Below, piece after piece: positions 24,455 through 32,230 of a DNA stretch of 46,873 nt (within the stretch, counting starts at the first letter, position 1; the number at the start of each line of letters is the position of its first letter). The DNA comes from Gammaproteobacteria bacterium (GTDB taxonomy: Bacteria > Pseudomonadota > Gammaproteobacteria > Thiohalomonadales > Thiohalomonadaceae). A program made the position numbers and the translations under genes. The stretch covers positions 1 through 46,873 of the forward strand of contig JALOAT010000030.1 of NCBI GenBank assembly GCA_023228645.1, written 5' to 3'. The notes below the pieces were generated by a model. The model did no database searches. It saw only the letters and a program-made list of their open reading frames with translations, and was not told where the DNA came from.

Positions 24455-24881
24455 GGGCCTTCATGTCGGCGAGCACAGCCTGCGGATCGGCGAGCATGCG
24501 GTCGGTCATGGGATAGAGGATGCGTTCCTCCTTGGCGTTGTGCTGCTGCATGAGCACCAGCAGGGTATCGGCCAGGGCGAGGAATTGATCGGTGTCCTGA
24601 CGGGTGAGCGTGATGTGCATGGCCTCGAACATCTCGCGCATCTGGGTGTGCTCGTGGCGCATCACCGCCGTGGGCCCCTGGGTGTTGCCCGAGGCCTCCT
24701 CGAAGGCCGGGAACAGTACGTTCTCCTCCATGCCAAAGTGATGCGCGATGGCCTGACTGAAAGCGGAGAACGCGGCACCCGCCGCAGGAACATCGCCGTC
24801 GGCGGCATAGCGCTCGGCCGCGAGATAAAGATCGTCGCAGCGCACGTGATCCTCGTGCAGAAAATCAGTCAGGCAACCCAT
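24447..24881 (-). CDS. Hemerythrin-domain protein
   Basis: A 144-residue four-helix protein with a full set of di-iron ligands: HEDH near the start, IAHHFGMEENVLFP, RHEHTQMREMF and QQHNAKEERILYP. Such proteins bind O2 or NO reversibly or repair iron centres (RIC/YtfE-like function possible, though this one lacks the N-terminal ScdA domain). The ATG at 24881 has GGAG eight bases upstream; an ATG six bases earlier (24887) is too close to it. It is the first gene of the operon with DUF2249 and the NnrS-like protein and lies just downstream of an FNR-type box. Confidence 0.88.
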   Translation of the reverse strand: MGCLTDFLHEDHVRCDDLYLAAERYAADGDVPAAGAAFSAFSQAIAHHFGMEENVLFPAFEEASGNTQGPTAVMRHEHTQMREMFEAMHITLTRQDTDQFLALADTLLVLMQQHNAKEERILYPMTDRMLADPQAVLADMKAHG

Positions 24882-24903
24882 GGTCATCGCTCCGCTAGTC
24901 AGG

Positions 24904-24954
24904 TGACGCAAGTATGCCGGAGTGTGCTTTTTTCCAGCCTTGATATCGGTCAAG
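24904..24954 (-). promoter_or_regulatory. FNR/Dnr-type class II promoter of the hemerythrin operon
   Basis: A palindrome at 24940-24953 (minus strand TTGAC-CGAT-ATCAA) differs from the FNR/Anr/Dnr consensus TTGAT-N4-ATCAA at one base, and the flanking bases extend the symmetry. A -10-like CATACT lies at 24916-24911, so a start near 24905 would put the box at -41.5, the classical activating position. This would switch the hemerythrin operon on at low oxygen or with NO. Confidence 0.65.
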
Positions 24955-25079
24955 CGAGACGGGCCTACTTCCCTGTAAACAAACAGAAAAACGCCTATTG
25001 AGCAGTTCGTACGTGATCGAAGCATCGCGCCTGTGGGCGCTCCCTCAGGTAGAACAATCCTTCCCTCAGGCGTGGGCGA

Positions 25080-25832
25080 TCAGCCCTGTTCGTGTGTGTC
25101 GCAGGGGGCGCGGTACTGTTCGGGGACGTCGGGCGGACACTGGCCGCATTGGCGGTTGCCCGGCACCGCGAAATCGATCTTGCGTGGATAGGGCAGATCG
25201 AGGGCATTCATGAGGGCCACGAATTCGTCGAGGGTCTTGCCGCCGCCGAGGCGCGGATTGCGCTTCTTTTCCTGGGCGATGCTGGAGACGAAACGCCCCT
25301 CGTAATCGTGACCTGGATAGACCAGCGTCTCGTCGGGCAGCGTGAACAAGCGCTCGTGGATGGACTTGTAAAGCGCCGCCGCATCGCCCGACTGGAAGTC
25401 GGTGCGGCCGCAGGCGTCGATGAGCAGCACGTCGCCGGTGAAGGCCAGCTTGTGGGTGCCGTCGTCGACCACGTAGCAGAAGTGATGCGAGGTGTGGCCC
25501 GGTGCGAACACCGCCTCGATGGGCACGTCGCCCACGTCGAACACCTGGCCATCGCGCAGGCGCACATCGGCACACTCCGGCGCCTCCGGTTCCGGGTAGG
25601 CGATGCAGCAGCCCGTGATGGCCTTGAGCTTGGCCGCCCCGGACAGGTGGTCGGCGTGGATGTGCGTGTCCAGGGTGCAGGCGAGGGTCAGCTGCTCCTC
25701 GCGCAGCACCTCCAGGTCACGGTGCACCGTATCGAGCACGGGGTCGATAAGCACCGCCTGGCGCGTGCGCCGGCACCCGAGCAGATAGGTGTAAGTACTC
25801 GAATCCGGCTCGAACAGCTGCCTGAAGATCAT
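25080..25832 (-). CDS. ETHE1-like persulfide dioxygenase (metallo-beta-lactamase fold)
   Basis: Persulfide dioxygenases oxidise glutathione persulfide to sulfite and glutathione using one mononuclear iron. This 250-residue protein has the metal motif THIHADHLSG (His57, His59, Asp61, His62), GHTSHH (His113), the persulfide dioxygenase hallmark CGRTDFQSGD and VYPGHDYEGR. The long C-terminal tail with CGQCPPD resembles proteobacterial members. It fits a sulfur oxidiser that handles persulfide intermediates. A repeat copy separates it from the TauD-like gene upstream. Confidence 0.9.
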   Translation of the reverse strand: MIFRQLFEPDSSTYTYLLGCRRTRQAVLIDPVLDTVHRDLEVLREEQLTLACTLDTHIHADHLSGAAKLKAITGCCIAYPEPEAPECADVRLRDGQVFDVGDVPIEAVFAPGHTSHHFCYVVDDGTHKLAFTGDVLLIDACGRTDFQSGDAAALYKSIHERLFTLPDETLVYPGHDYEGRFVSSIAQEKKRNPRLGGGKTLDEFVALMNALDLPYPRKIDFAVPGNRQCGQCPPDVPEQYRAPCDTHEQG

Positions 25833-25885
25833 CGCGCCGCTCCTGTTCTCCTACTCCTCCAGCATAGTCACGCGGGCAAGAACAA

Positions 25886-25957
25886 AGGACTCAACGCAAA
25901 GACGCAAAGACGCCAAGAGCGCCAAGTACCCCAAGTGCGAACGCGCCTTTGCGCTGA
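25886..25957. repeat. Intercistronic palindromic repeat, 'CGCAGAGACGCAGAG' family, copy 2
   Basis: The left arm reads CAACGCAAAGACGCAAAGAC, with GCGCCTTTGCGCTG as partial right arm. It lies between the TauD-like gene and the persulfide dioxygenase gene, both leftward. More diverged than copies 1 and 3. Confidence 0.6.
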
Positions 25958-25963
25958 AAACGC

Positions 25964-26851
25964 TCAACTCCCCGCGATGCGATCAAAATAGCGCGCGCGG
26001 TAGAGCAGGCGTTTGTGGCCGGGGGTGTCGGTGAAACCGGCGCGGTCGTGGAGCACGTTGTTGCACAGCAGGCCGGCACCGTCCGGGAGTTTGGCGCGGA
26101 ATACGTAGGGCGAATCGCTATCGAGCACGTGCTCTAGGCAGGCCACGGCCGCGCGGCTGGCGGGGTCGTCCTTCCAGGCGATGTTGCGCTTGCGCGCGGT
26201 GTAGCGCATGTGCAGCTTGCCGGCCTTGTCGAGGGAAAACACCGGGCCGGTCACTTCCGGGCGCGCGATGCCGTCGTCGTCCTCGCGCGCGGGGATGGTC
26301 ATGATGTCGGGGGCCATGAGCGCGCGGATCATGTCGGGGTCGTGCTCACGGATCAGGATGTAGGCGATCTCGTGATCGAGCAGGGCATTCTCGCCGCCCT
26401 CCACGGCATTGGTCACGCAGTGCAGGACCATGGCGCGGATTTTTTCCTCGCCCACGGTGTAGTAACCATCGGTGTGCCACTTGATGGGGCGGTTGGTGTA
26501 AGGGATGAAGCTCGGGTGCTCGCCCTCGGGATTCACCGTGATAGAGGTGATGGCGTCATCGTCGGCGAGGAAATTGTGATCGAGTCGCTCCAGGCCAAAG
26601 CGGCGGCCGATGGCGCGCGGAATGGCCTTGTCTGGATCGCCCGCGCGCGGGGTCAGGTAAATTGCCATGTTGGTCTTGCGTACCAGCGCGAGCGCGGCGG
26701 CGTATTCGGCGTCGCTCAACCGCAAGGGATCGGCGAATTCCACGAACAGGTCTTCGGCGCGCTGCGGATAGTCGGCAAGTTTCTCATCACGCCAGCGGCG
26801 ATAGGCTTCGGTGTTGTCCGGATGGAAAGGCGAATCGACGGGCAGCATCAT
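25964..26851 (-). CDS. TauD/TfdA-family Fe(II)/2-oxoglutarate-dependent dioxygenase
   Basis: A 295-residue dioxygenase with the facial triad: HTD in IKWHTDGYY (His and Asp), distal His in NNVLHDRAGF, and the 2-oxoglutarate-binding Arg in RLLYRARYFDR. Helical N-terminal residues 1-70 precede the fold. Family members hydroxylate small substrates such as taurine, other sulfonates or aryl ethers; the substrate here cannot be read from sequence. The neighbouring persulfide dioxygenase makes an organosulfur substrate conceivable, but this is only context. The gap to that gene is 131 bases with a repeat. Confidence 0.85.
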   Translation of the reverse strand: MMLPVDSPFHPDNTEAYRRWRDEKLADYPQRAEDLFVEFADPLRLSDAEYAAALALVRKTNMAIYLTPRAGDPDKAIPRAIGRRFGLERLDHNFLADDDAITSITVNPEGEHPSFIPYTNRPIKWHTDGYYTVGEEKIRAMVLHCVTNAVEGGENALLDHEIAYILIREHDPDMIRALMAPDIMTIPAREDDDGIARPEVTGPVFSLDKAGKLHMRYTARKRNIAWKDDPASRAAVACLEHVLDSDSPYVFRAKLPDGAGLLCNNVLHDRAGFTDTPGHKRLLYRARYFDRIAGS

Positions 26852-26933
26852 GACGGCAAACCAGGCAGATCAGCGGGACGCCCAACTTACACCCGGAGTT
26901 CGTTATCGTCCAATCCCGCTACGAGTGCACAAG

Positions 26934-27024
26934 ATGGACCCCAGCTTTCGCCGGGGTGACGGATCACTTTCGCCGGGTAACGAAGGGTCGTAGCCCGGCT
27001 TCCGTGACGCTCCATCGCTACGGC
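26934..27024. repeat. Dispersed repeats between the TauD-like and Spy-like genes
   Basis: 26934-26976 carries GGACCCCAGCTTTCGCCGGG and a half unit TTTCGCCGGG (same family as 3377 and 22768). 26987-27024 carries GTAGCCCGG and GCTCCATCGCTACGGC, related to the unit at 17318. Nothing else is seen between these two leftward genes. Confidence 0.6.
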
Positions 27025-27043
27025 TTTGAAGGTATGTTCTTTT

Positions 27044-27583
27044 TTACTCCACCCAACCGCGGCGAAACTGCTGTCGCTGTTCCGGCGTGAGGCGTTCGAA
27101 GATCTGGTTACGCATCTCCACGCGGGAACGGATCATCTGGCGGCGCACGTCGGCCATCTGGTCGTAGATCTTGTTGATGGCGTCCGCATCCCATTTTTCC
27201 CGCTGGTACTGATCACGCAGACGGGCCTGCTGGTCGGCCAGCTTGCCGAACAACTCGTACTGACGCTTGCGGTGGTCGTCCATGATCTTGTTGATGGCCT
27301 TTTGCTGGTCATCGGTGAGATCGAGCCTTGCCAGCCCCCACGGGCCTGCGCCGTAGCCCGGCCCCATCATGCCGGGGCCCATGCCCCCCATCATACCGGG
27401 ACCCATGCCGTAGCCAGGGCCACCGCCCATCATTCCGGGACCCATGCCGTATCCCTGACCGCCCATCATCCCGGGGCCCATGCCCCAGCCCGCGCCGGGG
27501 CATGGCTGCGCCGAGGCCACACCCATGGTGGCAACAAACAGCAGCGCCATTAACCCTGTCGACCATGCGTAAAGTTTTTTCAT
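27044..27583 (-). CDS. Met/Gly-rich Spy/CpxP-like periplasmic protein
   Basis: A 179-residue secreted protein: signal peptide (MKKLYAWSTG to about ASA, residue 25), then a low-complexity region (about 26-85) with four copies of GMGPGMM-type units, then a helical Spy/CpxP-like domain with the LTxxQ motifs LTDDQQ (about 89) and LTPEQRQQF (about 164). Family members are periplasmic chaperones or metal-stress sensors (Spy, CpxP, ZraP). The clustered methionines could bind Cu(I), which is inference. A strong ribosome site, AAGGAGATGAACC, precedes the ATG. Confidence 0.82.
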   Translation of the reverse strand: MKKLYAWSTGLMALLFVATMGVASAQPCPGAGWGMGPGMMGGQGYGMGPGMMGGGPGYGMGPGMMGGMGPGMMGPGYGAGPWGLARLDLTDDQQKAINKIMDDHRKRQYELFGKLADQQARLRDQYQREKWDADAINKIYDQMADVRRQMIRSRVEMRNQIFERLTPEQRQQFRRGWVE

Positions 27584-27633
27584 GGTTCATCTCCTTGCTG
27601 GCGTGTGCGTGCCTTCAGTTTAGCGGGCGGCCA

Positions 27634-27741
27634 TCACGGTAGACGGGCACGACGGTCCATTTCCGGCCCGACCGCATGCACCTCGGGCGACCACAGGGAT
27701 TGGATCCAGGCGAGCGCCGCATCAATGTCCTGGTCGGATGA
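27634..27741 (-). pseudogene. Possible C-terminal remnant of a c-type cytochrome
   Basis: Between the Spy-like gene and cbbO, a short open stretch reads SSDQDIDAALAWIQSLWSPE followed by VHAVGPEMDRRARLP and a stop. The DxDIxAALAWIQSLW pattern is typical for the last helix of mono-haem cytochromes c. It has no start and no CxxCH; a stop lies directly upstream. Probably a decayed gene end, but it is short, so chance cannot be excluded. Confidence 0.4.
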
Positions 27742-27761
27742 TCATCAACGCTGCCACGACC

Positions 27762-27791
27762 ATAAAAACACGCCTTTCAGGCACAGGCGTG
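27762..27791 (-). terminator. Rho-independent terminator of cbbO
   Basis: On the minus strand, CACGCCT (27791-27785) pairs with AGGCGTG (27775-27769) around a nine-base loop and is followed by TTTTTAT. It begins four bases after the cbbO stop codon. Confidence 0.8.
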
Positions 27792-27795
27792 CTCG

Positions 27796-30009
27796 CTATC
27801 TCGTCAGCGCCATGAACAGCCGCGGCAGGCGTTCGGGCAGGCGTTCGATGTGATCGACGATCGTGTAGTTGGCGGCGCCGAAGATCTCGGAGACGTAGGC
27901 GTCGGCGTTCGAGTCGAGGCTGATGCAATAGGTGGCCACACCCTTGCCCGCCAGCTCCTCCACCGCCTTCTTGGTATCCGCGCGCAAATAGGCCGGGTCG
28001 TCCACGTCCACGTCGTGGGGCTCGCCATCGGTGAGCAACAGCAGCAGCTTGCGCGCATTGCTGCGCTTGGAAAGATAGTGCCCCGCCGTACGCACCCCCG
28101 CACCCATGCGCGTGGACAGCCCGCCCTGCATGGCGGCGAGTCGCGCCTTGGGGCCGTCGCCCCAGGGTTCGTTGAAGCCCTTGAAGTGCAGGTAGTGCAC
28201 TTCGTGGCGGGTGTCGGAGGCGAAGCCGCCGATGGCGAAGGCATCGCCCAGAGCATCGATGGCCCAGCCAAGCAACGCGGCCGCTTCCTGCGAAAGTTGC
28301 AGGATGGAATTGGCGGCCCCGTCCGGCACCTGATTGACGGATTCGGACAGGTCGAGCAGCAGCATCACGGCGATGTCGCGCCCGGCGGTGACGTGGCGCA
28401 TGTGGATGCGCGGATCGGGCGTCACGCCAGCGCGGTGGTCCACCATGGCACGCACCGCCACGTCCAGGTCCAGCTCACTGCCCTCCTCCTGGTAGCGGAC
28501 GCGCGTGTGTTGCTGAGGCTTGAGCAGGTCGACGATGCGCTTGAGCTGCTTGGCCAGCGGCTTGTGGCGTTCGAGCAGTGCGTCGATGCGGCGCGGATCG
28601 CCGTCCGGGGCGATGTGCTCCTGCACGGTGACGAAATCGTGCTTGTAACGCTGCTCGTCCACGTCCCATTCGCGCTGGTGGCGCACGAACAGCGGCGGCT
28701 GTTCGCTCTCAGTCTCGCGCGGGTTGGAGACGTTGTGGTCCGAGTGGAAGTCGTCCTCGTCGTTGGTGTCTTCCAGGAAGATCCACATGAAGCGGTTGTC
28801 GTCCCGGTACGAGACCTCGGTGTCCTCGAACCACACCTTGGGCGAGCGGAAATCCACCTCGTGCACGGCGACGACGTAGGCGGTCGCCAGCTCCGTCACC
28901 AGCCGCGTGTCATGAGGATGTTCCGCCATGCGCGCGTGAAAGCGTGCGACGAAGTCGCGCAAGGTCGCGTCCGTATAAGGATGGTCCGGGTCGAGCAGCG
29001 CGCGCAAAAGCATGGCGAGTTTGTGGCGCAGGCAGGACCACCCGGTCGGGCAGTCGCCTTCAACTGGCAGCGGATGCAGCGCCAGCCACAGCCGCCGCAG
29101 CCCCGGGTAACGCTGCATGGCCAGCCATTCCACGCGCGCATCCTCGAAGGTCTCGATGGCGAGCTGTTGATAACGGTTGAAGTTGTCTGCAATGAACGGC
29201 CGCGTCCAGGTGCGGTGTGCGGCCAGGTGGGCGAGCAGCGCGCGATAGCGATCGATGCCGCGGATGCCGTTCTGGTCGTGATACACGTCGGGCATGTGCA
29301 GGCCCTTCGAGTCGAGATAGGGCACCGGTTTGCGCAGAATGTCGAAGGCGGCGGAGTACGGATGGCAGTTTTCTTCCGAGCCCCACAAGGCGCGCAGGGT
29401 GTGCGCGATGCGCGCCTCGTTATCGATGAACAAGGTGCCGTGACGCAGGCGCTGCAACGCCGCACGGCTGTCCGCGGTCTGCAGGCTGAACCAGTCGCCG
29501 AAGCGCCAAGGCTGGTTTTCATAGCCTTTGATGCCCTGCGAAACCCAGGTGTCCAACGCGCCGATGGTCAGGTCGCCGAGCAGGTGTTCCACATGCGCAA
29601 GCATCGGTATCAAGCCTTCAGCGGCGGTCTGTGCAAGACGGCTGATCACGCTGAACCACACATCCATGAGGTCGCGCGCACGCAGCCGTGTGGCGATCGC
29701 GGGCAAGGTGGCGAGAAACGGATGAATGGCGTTCGCGTTGCTGGTGCGCGACAGGAGACGCACCATTGCCACGACCTCATCGATGATGCCCTCTCCGCAA
29801 TGGCGCGCCACCTCGGGCATGCCCTCCAGGAAAAGCACCGGCAGCGCTTGCCCGCGACCCATGCCGCAGATGGCCGACGCCGCATCCAGATAACTCTCCA
29901 GCCCCGCCGGCGAAAACACCTGCCCCGCCTCGGCCAGGGCCGCAGGAAAAATCTCATCAACGCGCGCGACATTGCAGCGCAGGCGTTCGCGGTAGGCGGT
30001 CAGTTCCAT
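27796..30009 (-). CDS. cbbO: RuBisCO activase adaptor subunit CbbO (VWA domain)
   Basis: CbbO recruits the hexameric AAA+ motor CbbQ to inhibited RuBisCO so that tight-bound sugar phosphates are removed. The 737-residue protein has a long helical N-terminal part and a C-terminal von Willebrand A domain with an intact MIDAS, DLSES (553-557) and TDGEP (about 660). The ending HIERLPERLPRLFMALTR is typical. A related tail is found as a fossil at 34291. It follows cbbQ with a repeat of about 140 bases between, and a terminator follows its stop. Confidence 0.95.
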   Translation of the reverse strand: MELTAYRERLRCNVARVDEIFPAALAEAGQVFSPAGLESYLDAASAICGMGRGQALPVLFLEGMPEVARHCGEGIIDEVVAMVRLLSRTSNANAIHPFLATLPAIATRLRARDLMDVWFSVISRLAQTAAEGLIPMLAHVEHLLGDLTIGALDTWVSQGIKGYENQPWRFGDWFSLQTADSRAALQRLRHGTLFIDNEARIAHTLRALWGSEENCHPYSAAFDILRKPVPYLDSKGLHMPDVYHDQNGIRGIDRYRALLAHLAAHRTWTRPFIADNFNRYQQLAIETFEDARVEWLAMQRYPGLRRLWLALHPLPVEGDCPTGWSCLRHKLAMLLRALLDPDHPYTDATLRDFVARFHARMAEHPHDTRLVTELATAYVVAVHEVDFRSPKVWFEDTEVSYRDDNRFMWIFLEDTNDEDDFHSDHNVSNPRETESEQPPLFVRHQREWDVDEQRYKHDFVTVQEHIAPDGDPRRIDALLERHKPLAKQLKRIVDLLKPQQHTRVRYQEEGSELDLDVAVRAMVDHRAGVTPDPRIHMRHVTAGRDIAVMLLLDLSESVNQVPDGAANSILQLSQEAAALLGWAIDALGDAFAIGGFASDTRHEVHYLHFKGFNEPWGDGPKARLAAMQGGLSTRMGAGVRTAGHYLSKRSNARKLLLLLTDGEPHDVDVDDPAYLRADTKKAVEELAGKGVATYCISLDSNADAYVSEIFGAANYTIVDHIERLPERLPRLFMALTR

Positions 30010-30025
30010 GTAATTCTCACGTTAC

Positions 30026-30162
30026 GAAACGCGGAGTTCGCGGAGACGCGGAGGACGCGGAGGAATGCGTTTTTGGTGCAACCGGGCACGCCGCGATGCA
30101 CACGCAAGGAACACCGTTTGCATCTCCGTGCCCTCCGCGTCTTCGCGTCCTCTGCGTTGCGC
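30026..30162. repeat. Intercistronic palindromic repeat, 'CGCAGAGACGCAGAG' family, copy 3
   Basis: The left arm (30026-30065) is built from CGCGGAG units (ACGCGGAGTTCGCGGAGACG); the right arm (30120-30162) has CTCCGCGTCTTCGCGTCCTC. The pair brackets about 55 bases. It fills the cbbQ-cbbO gap and would form a long hairpin in a shared transcript. Confidence 0.75.
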
Positions 30163-30165
30163 CAC

Positions 30166-30969
30166 TCACAAAAAGATCACATCGATGGCGTGTTCCAGGG
30201 TGTCGCGGATGTCGGCGTCGTCGGTGATGGGGTGCACCAGGGCGGTCCGGCAGGCGGTGCGCGGGGCGACGCCGCGCTGGATGAGGCGCGCTGCATAAAC
30301 CAGCAGGCGCGTGGAGATGCCTTCGGCGAGGCCGTGGCCCTTGAGGGCGCGGGCGCGGGCGCCGATCTGCACCAGTTTTTCCGCCGTGGCGGCATCCACG
30401 CCGGTCTCCTTACCAACGATGAGCGCCTCGGTCTCGGCTTTGGCGTAATCGAATTCCAGCGCGGCGAAACGTTGCTTGGTGGACTGCTTGAGGTCCTTCA
30501 TCAGGCTCTGGTAGCCGGGGTTGTAGGAGATCACCAGCTGGAAATCCGGGTGGGCCTCGACCAACTCGCCCTTTTTGTCCAGGGGCAGGGTGCGGCGATA
30601 ATCGGTGAGCGGGTGGATGACCACGGTGGTGTCCTGGCGCGCCTCGACCACTTCATCCAGATAACAGATGGCCCCCAGGCGCGCGGCCAGAGTGAGCGGC
30701 CCGTCCGCCCAGCGCGTGCCGTCCTTGTCGAGCAGAAAGCGGCCGATCAGATCGGAGGCGGTCATGTCCTCGTTGCAGGCCACGGAAATGAGCGGCCGGC
30801 CGAGCTTCCAGGCCATGTATTCCACGAAACGCGACTTGCCGCAGCCGGTGGGCCCCTTGAGCATCATGGGCAGGCGCTCCGCATAGGCCGCCTCGTAAAT
30901 GGCCACCTCGTCGCCCTGCACCTCGTAGTAAGGCGCCTTCCTGACCTTGTACTGCTCGACGTCGACCAT
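30166..30969 (-). CDS. cbbQ: RuBisCO activase AAA+ subunit CbbQ (MoxR family)
   Basis: The motor of the CbbQO RuBisCO activase. About 267 residues with the N-terminal YKVRKAPYYEVQGDEV, Walker A GPTGCGKS, Walker B region AICYLDEV, sensor 1 in FQLVISYNPGYQ and the STKQRFAAL arginine-finger region. All catalytic parts are intact. The ATG at 30969 sits six bases after GGGGG; the ATG at 30975 directly abuts it and is less likely. It is separated from cbbM by ligE and the cbbM terminator, so it is probably transcribed apart from cbbM. Confidence 0.95.
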   Translation of the reverse strand: MVDVEQYKVRKAPYYEVQGDEVAIYEAAYAERLPMMLKGPTGCGKSRFVEYMAWKLGRPLISVACNEDMTASDLIGRFLLDKDGTRWADGPLTLAARLGAICYLDEVVEARQDTTVVIHPLTDYRRTLPLDKKGELVEAHPDFQLVISYNPGYQSLMKDLKQSTKQRFAALEFDYAKAETEALIVGKETGVDAATAEKLVQIGARARALKGHGLAEGISTRLLVYAARLIQRGVAPRTACRTALVHPITDDADIRDTLEHAIDVIFL

Positions 30970-31107
30970 GTTCATCCCCCGTGCAAACCGGCGCAGTAGC
31001 CAAGTAATTTGCTAGGTAGTTTACCGGGGTGTTCGGATTCGGCCAGTCAGGGGTTTTGATTCCTCCGATAAGGCTTTGCTTATTCAGCAACGGCGGGTTG
31101 ATAAGGG

Positions 31108-31959
31108 TTACTCACGTTCGCGGGCGGCCTCGCGCACACGCCAGAACACCGGAAAGCGCGGCTTGCCGGCGTCAGTCCAGCCATGGTGCTTGAAAGTGAT
31201 GGTGCTGCCGATGGGCGGCGGGTTGCGCCGGTCGTCGTCCGTCAGGCCGGAACCTACCGAGAAGCGCGTGCCGTCCGGCAGTTCCACCCGCAGCGAGCCG
31301 ACCAGGCCCGCGTACTTGCCCTTGCCCGGCTTATAACCGCGCACCACGGCCTCCGCGTCGTCGAAGGACTTGTGCTTGCGCAAGTGCTCACTTCGGCCGG
31401 CGGCGTAGGGCGAACCGGGGGCGCGCAACATCACGCCCTCGCCGCCCTGGCGCTCCACCTCGGCGAGAAATGCGGCCAGGTGTGGTCTGCCGGTGCAACG
31501 GACCTGTTCCACGACGCGGATAGGCGCCGAGGGGTGCCCGCGAAGCCAGGCCTCCACCCGGGCCAGGCGGGCCTCGAACGGCCCCGGGTGGTCCGGCGCG
31601 TCAAACACCCGATACTGGACCGAAGCCCACCCCGGGCCGGGCTGCGCATCCCGCACGGTCGCCAGCGTCTCCTGGAAGCGGCCGCGTCCGATCCATAGCT
31701 CGCCGTCGAGGGGGAAGTCCGGCAGGGCCGCGCGCAGGCGATCGGGAATGGCGATCGCTTCCCCCTGGCGCGTGAACATGCGCTGACCATCCCAGTACCC
31801 GCGCACCCCGTCGAACTTCTCGCTCATCCACCAACCGCCAGGATCGGCAGCTTTCTGCCAGACCGTGGCGAGCATGAGGGCAGGCTCCTCCGCCGCCCAC
31901 GATGGCACGAGGAAAACAGCGAGGAAAAGAAGAAAATACGGTTGGCGAATCCTTGCCAT
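31108..31959 (-). CDS. ligE: Periplasmic ATP-dependent DNA ligase (Lig E)
   Basis: A 283-residue minimal ATP-dependent ligase with a Sec signal peptide (hydrophobic residues 8-19, cleavage near SWA-AEE at about 22). The nucleotidyltransferase motif SEKFDGVRG holds the catalytic Lys48; LDGELWIGRG (motif III), GEGVMLRAPG (motif IV) and LRKHKSFDDAEAVV (motif V) follow, then an OB domain ending FKHHGWTDAGKPRFPVF. Lig E enzymes are thought to seal extracellular or incoming DNA in competence or biofilms. Its place between cbbM and cbbQ is unusual. Confidence 0.9.
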   Translation of the reverse strand: MARIRQPYFLLFLAVFLVPSWAAEEPALMLATVWQKAADPGGWWMSEKFDGVRGYWDGQRMFTRQGEAIAIPDRLRAALPDFPLDGELWIGRGRFQETLATVRDAQPGPGWASVQYRVFDAPDHPGPFEARLARVEAWLRGHPSAPIRVVEQVRCTGRPHLAAFLAEVERQGGEGVMLRAPGSPYAAGRSEHLRKHKSFDDAEAVVRGYKPGKGKYAGLVGSLRVELPDGTRFSVGSGLTDDDRRNPPPIGSTITFKHHGWTDAGKPRFPVFWRVREAARERE

Positions 31960-32041
31960 GCGACTGTCCCTTCCGATGATCTGACGGCGACGATAGTGCG
32001 CCTGCCTGCAACACTAGGCCAGAGGCCACCACCCCCAACCA

Positions 32042-32069
32042 GTGGGGTCAGAGTCATTTGAAATTGATG
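32042..32069. repeat. Isolated 'TGGGGTCAGAGT' element
   Basis: The stretch begins AGTGGGGTCAGAGTCATTTG in the ligE-cbbM gap. TGGGGTCAGAGT-type sequences often flank IS200/REP-associated transposase genes in gammaproteobacteria (from memory). No transposase is present, so this would be a solo end or relic. The rest of 31960-32168 shows no gene. Confidence 0.35.
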
Positions 32070-32169
32070 GGGGCTATCCAAGCGATCTCTCGATCAGTGG
32101 AATCTGAGAGGCTGTCGGGCCTCTGGTGCAAGTGCGTGGCCGCTTTTCCCGGGAAGGCCTGAAGAACCC

Positions 32170-32198
32170 AAAAAAAAGCCCCCGTTCGCACGGGGGCT
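32170..32198 (-). terminator. Rho-independent terminator of cbbM
   Basis: On the minus strand AGCCCCCG (32198-32191) pairs perfectly with CGGGGGCT (32184-32177) around a six-base loop, followed by a run of eight T. It starts about 33 bases after the cbbM stop and separates cbbM from ligE and cbbQO. Confidence 0.9.
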
Positions 32199-32230
32199 CT
32201 GACCAAGGTGAAGCTGAAACGAGGAGTGAC

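Noticed and set aside
27340..27510. Short tandem repeats resembling a CRISPR or satellite
   Set aside because: They are in-frame GMGPGMM-type codon repeats of the Spy-like protein with no spacers of constant size.
27850..30999. Long plus-strand open frame of over 1000 codons opposite cbbO and cbbQ
   Set aside because: It is antisense to well-supported cbbO and cbbQ and is rich in His/Val/Gln low-complexity sequence, as expected from high-GC codon bias. No family resemblance.
30976..31090. Leader peptide before cbbQ starting at a TTG (MLNKQSLIGGIKTPDW)
   Set aside because: The TTG lacks a ribosome site and the frame runs on into cbbQ in a wrong frame without a separate stop.
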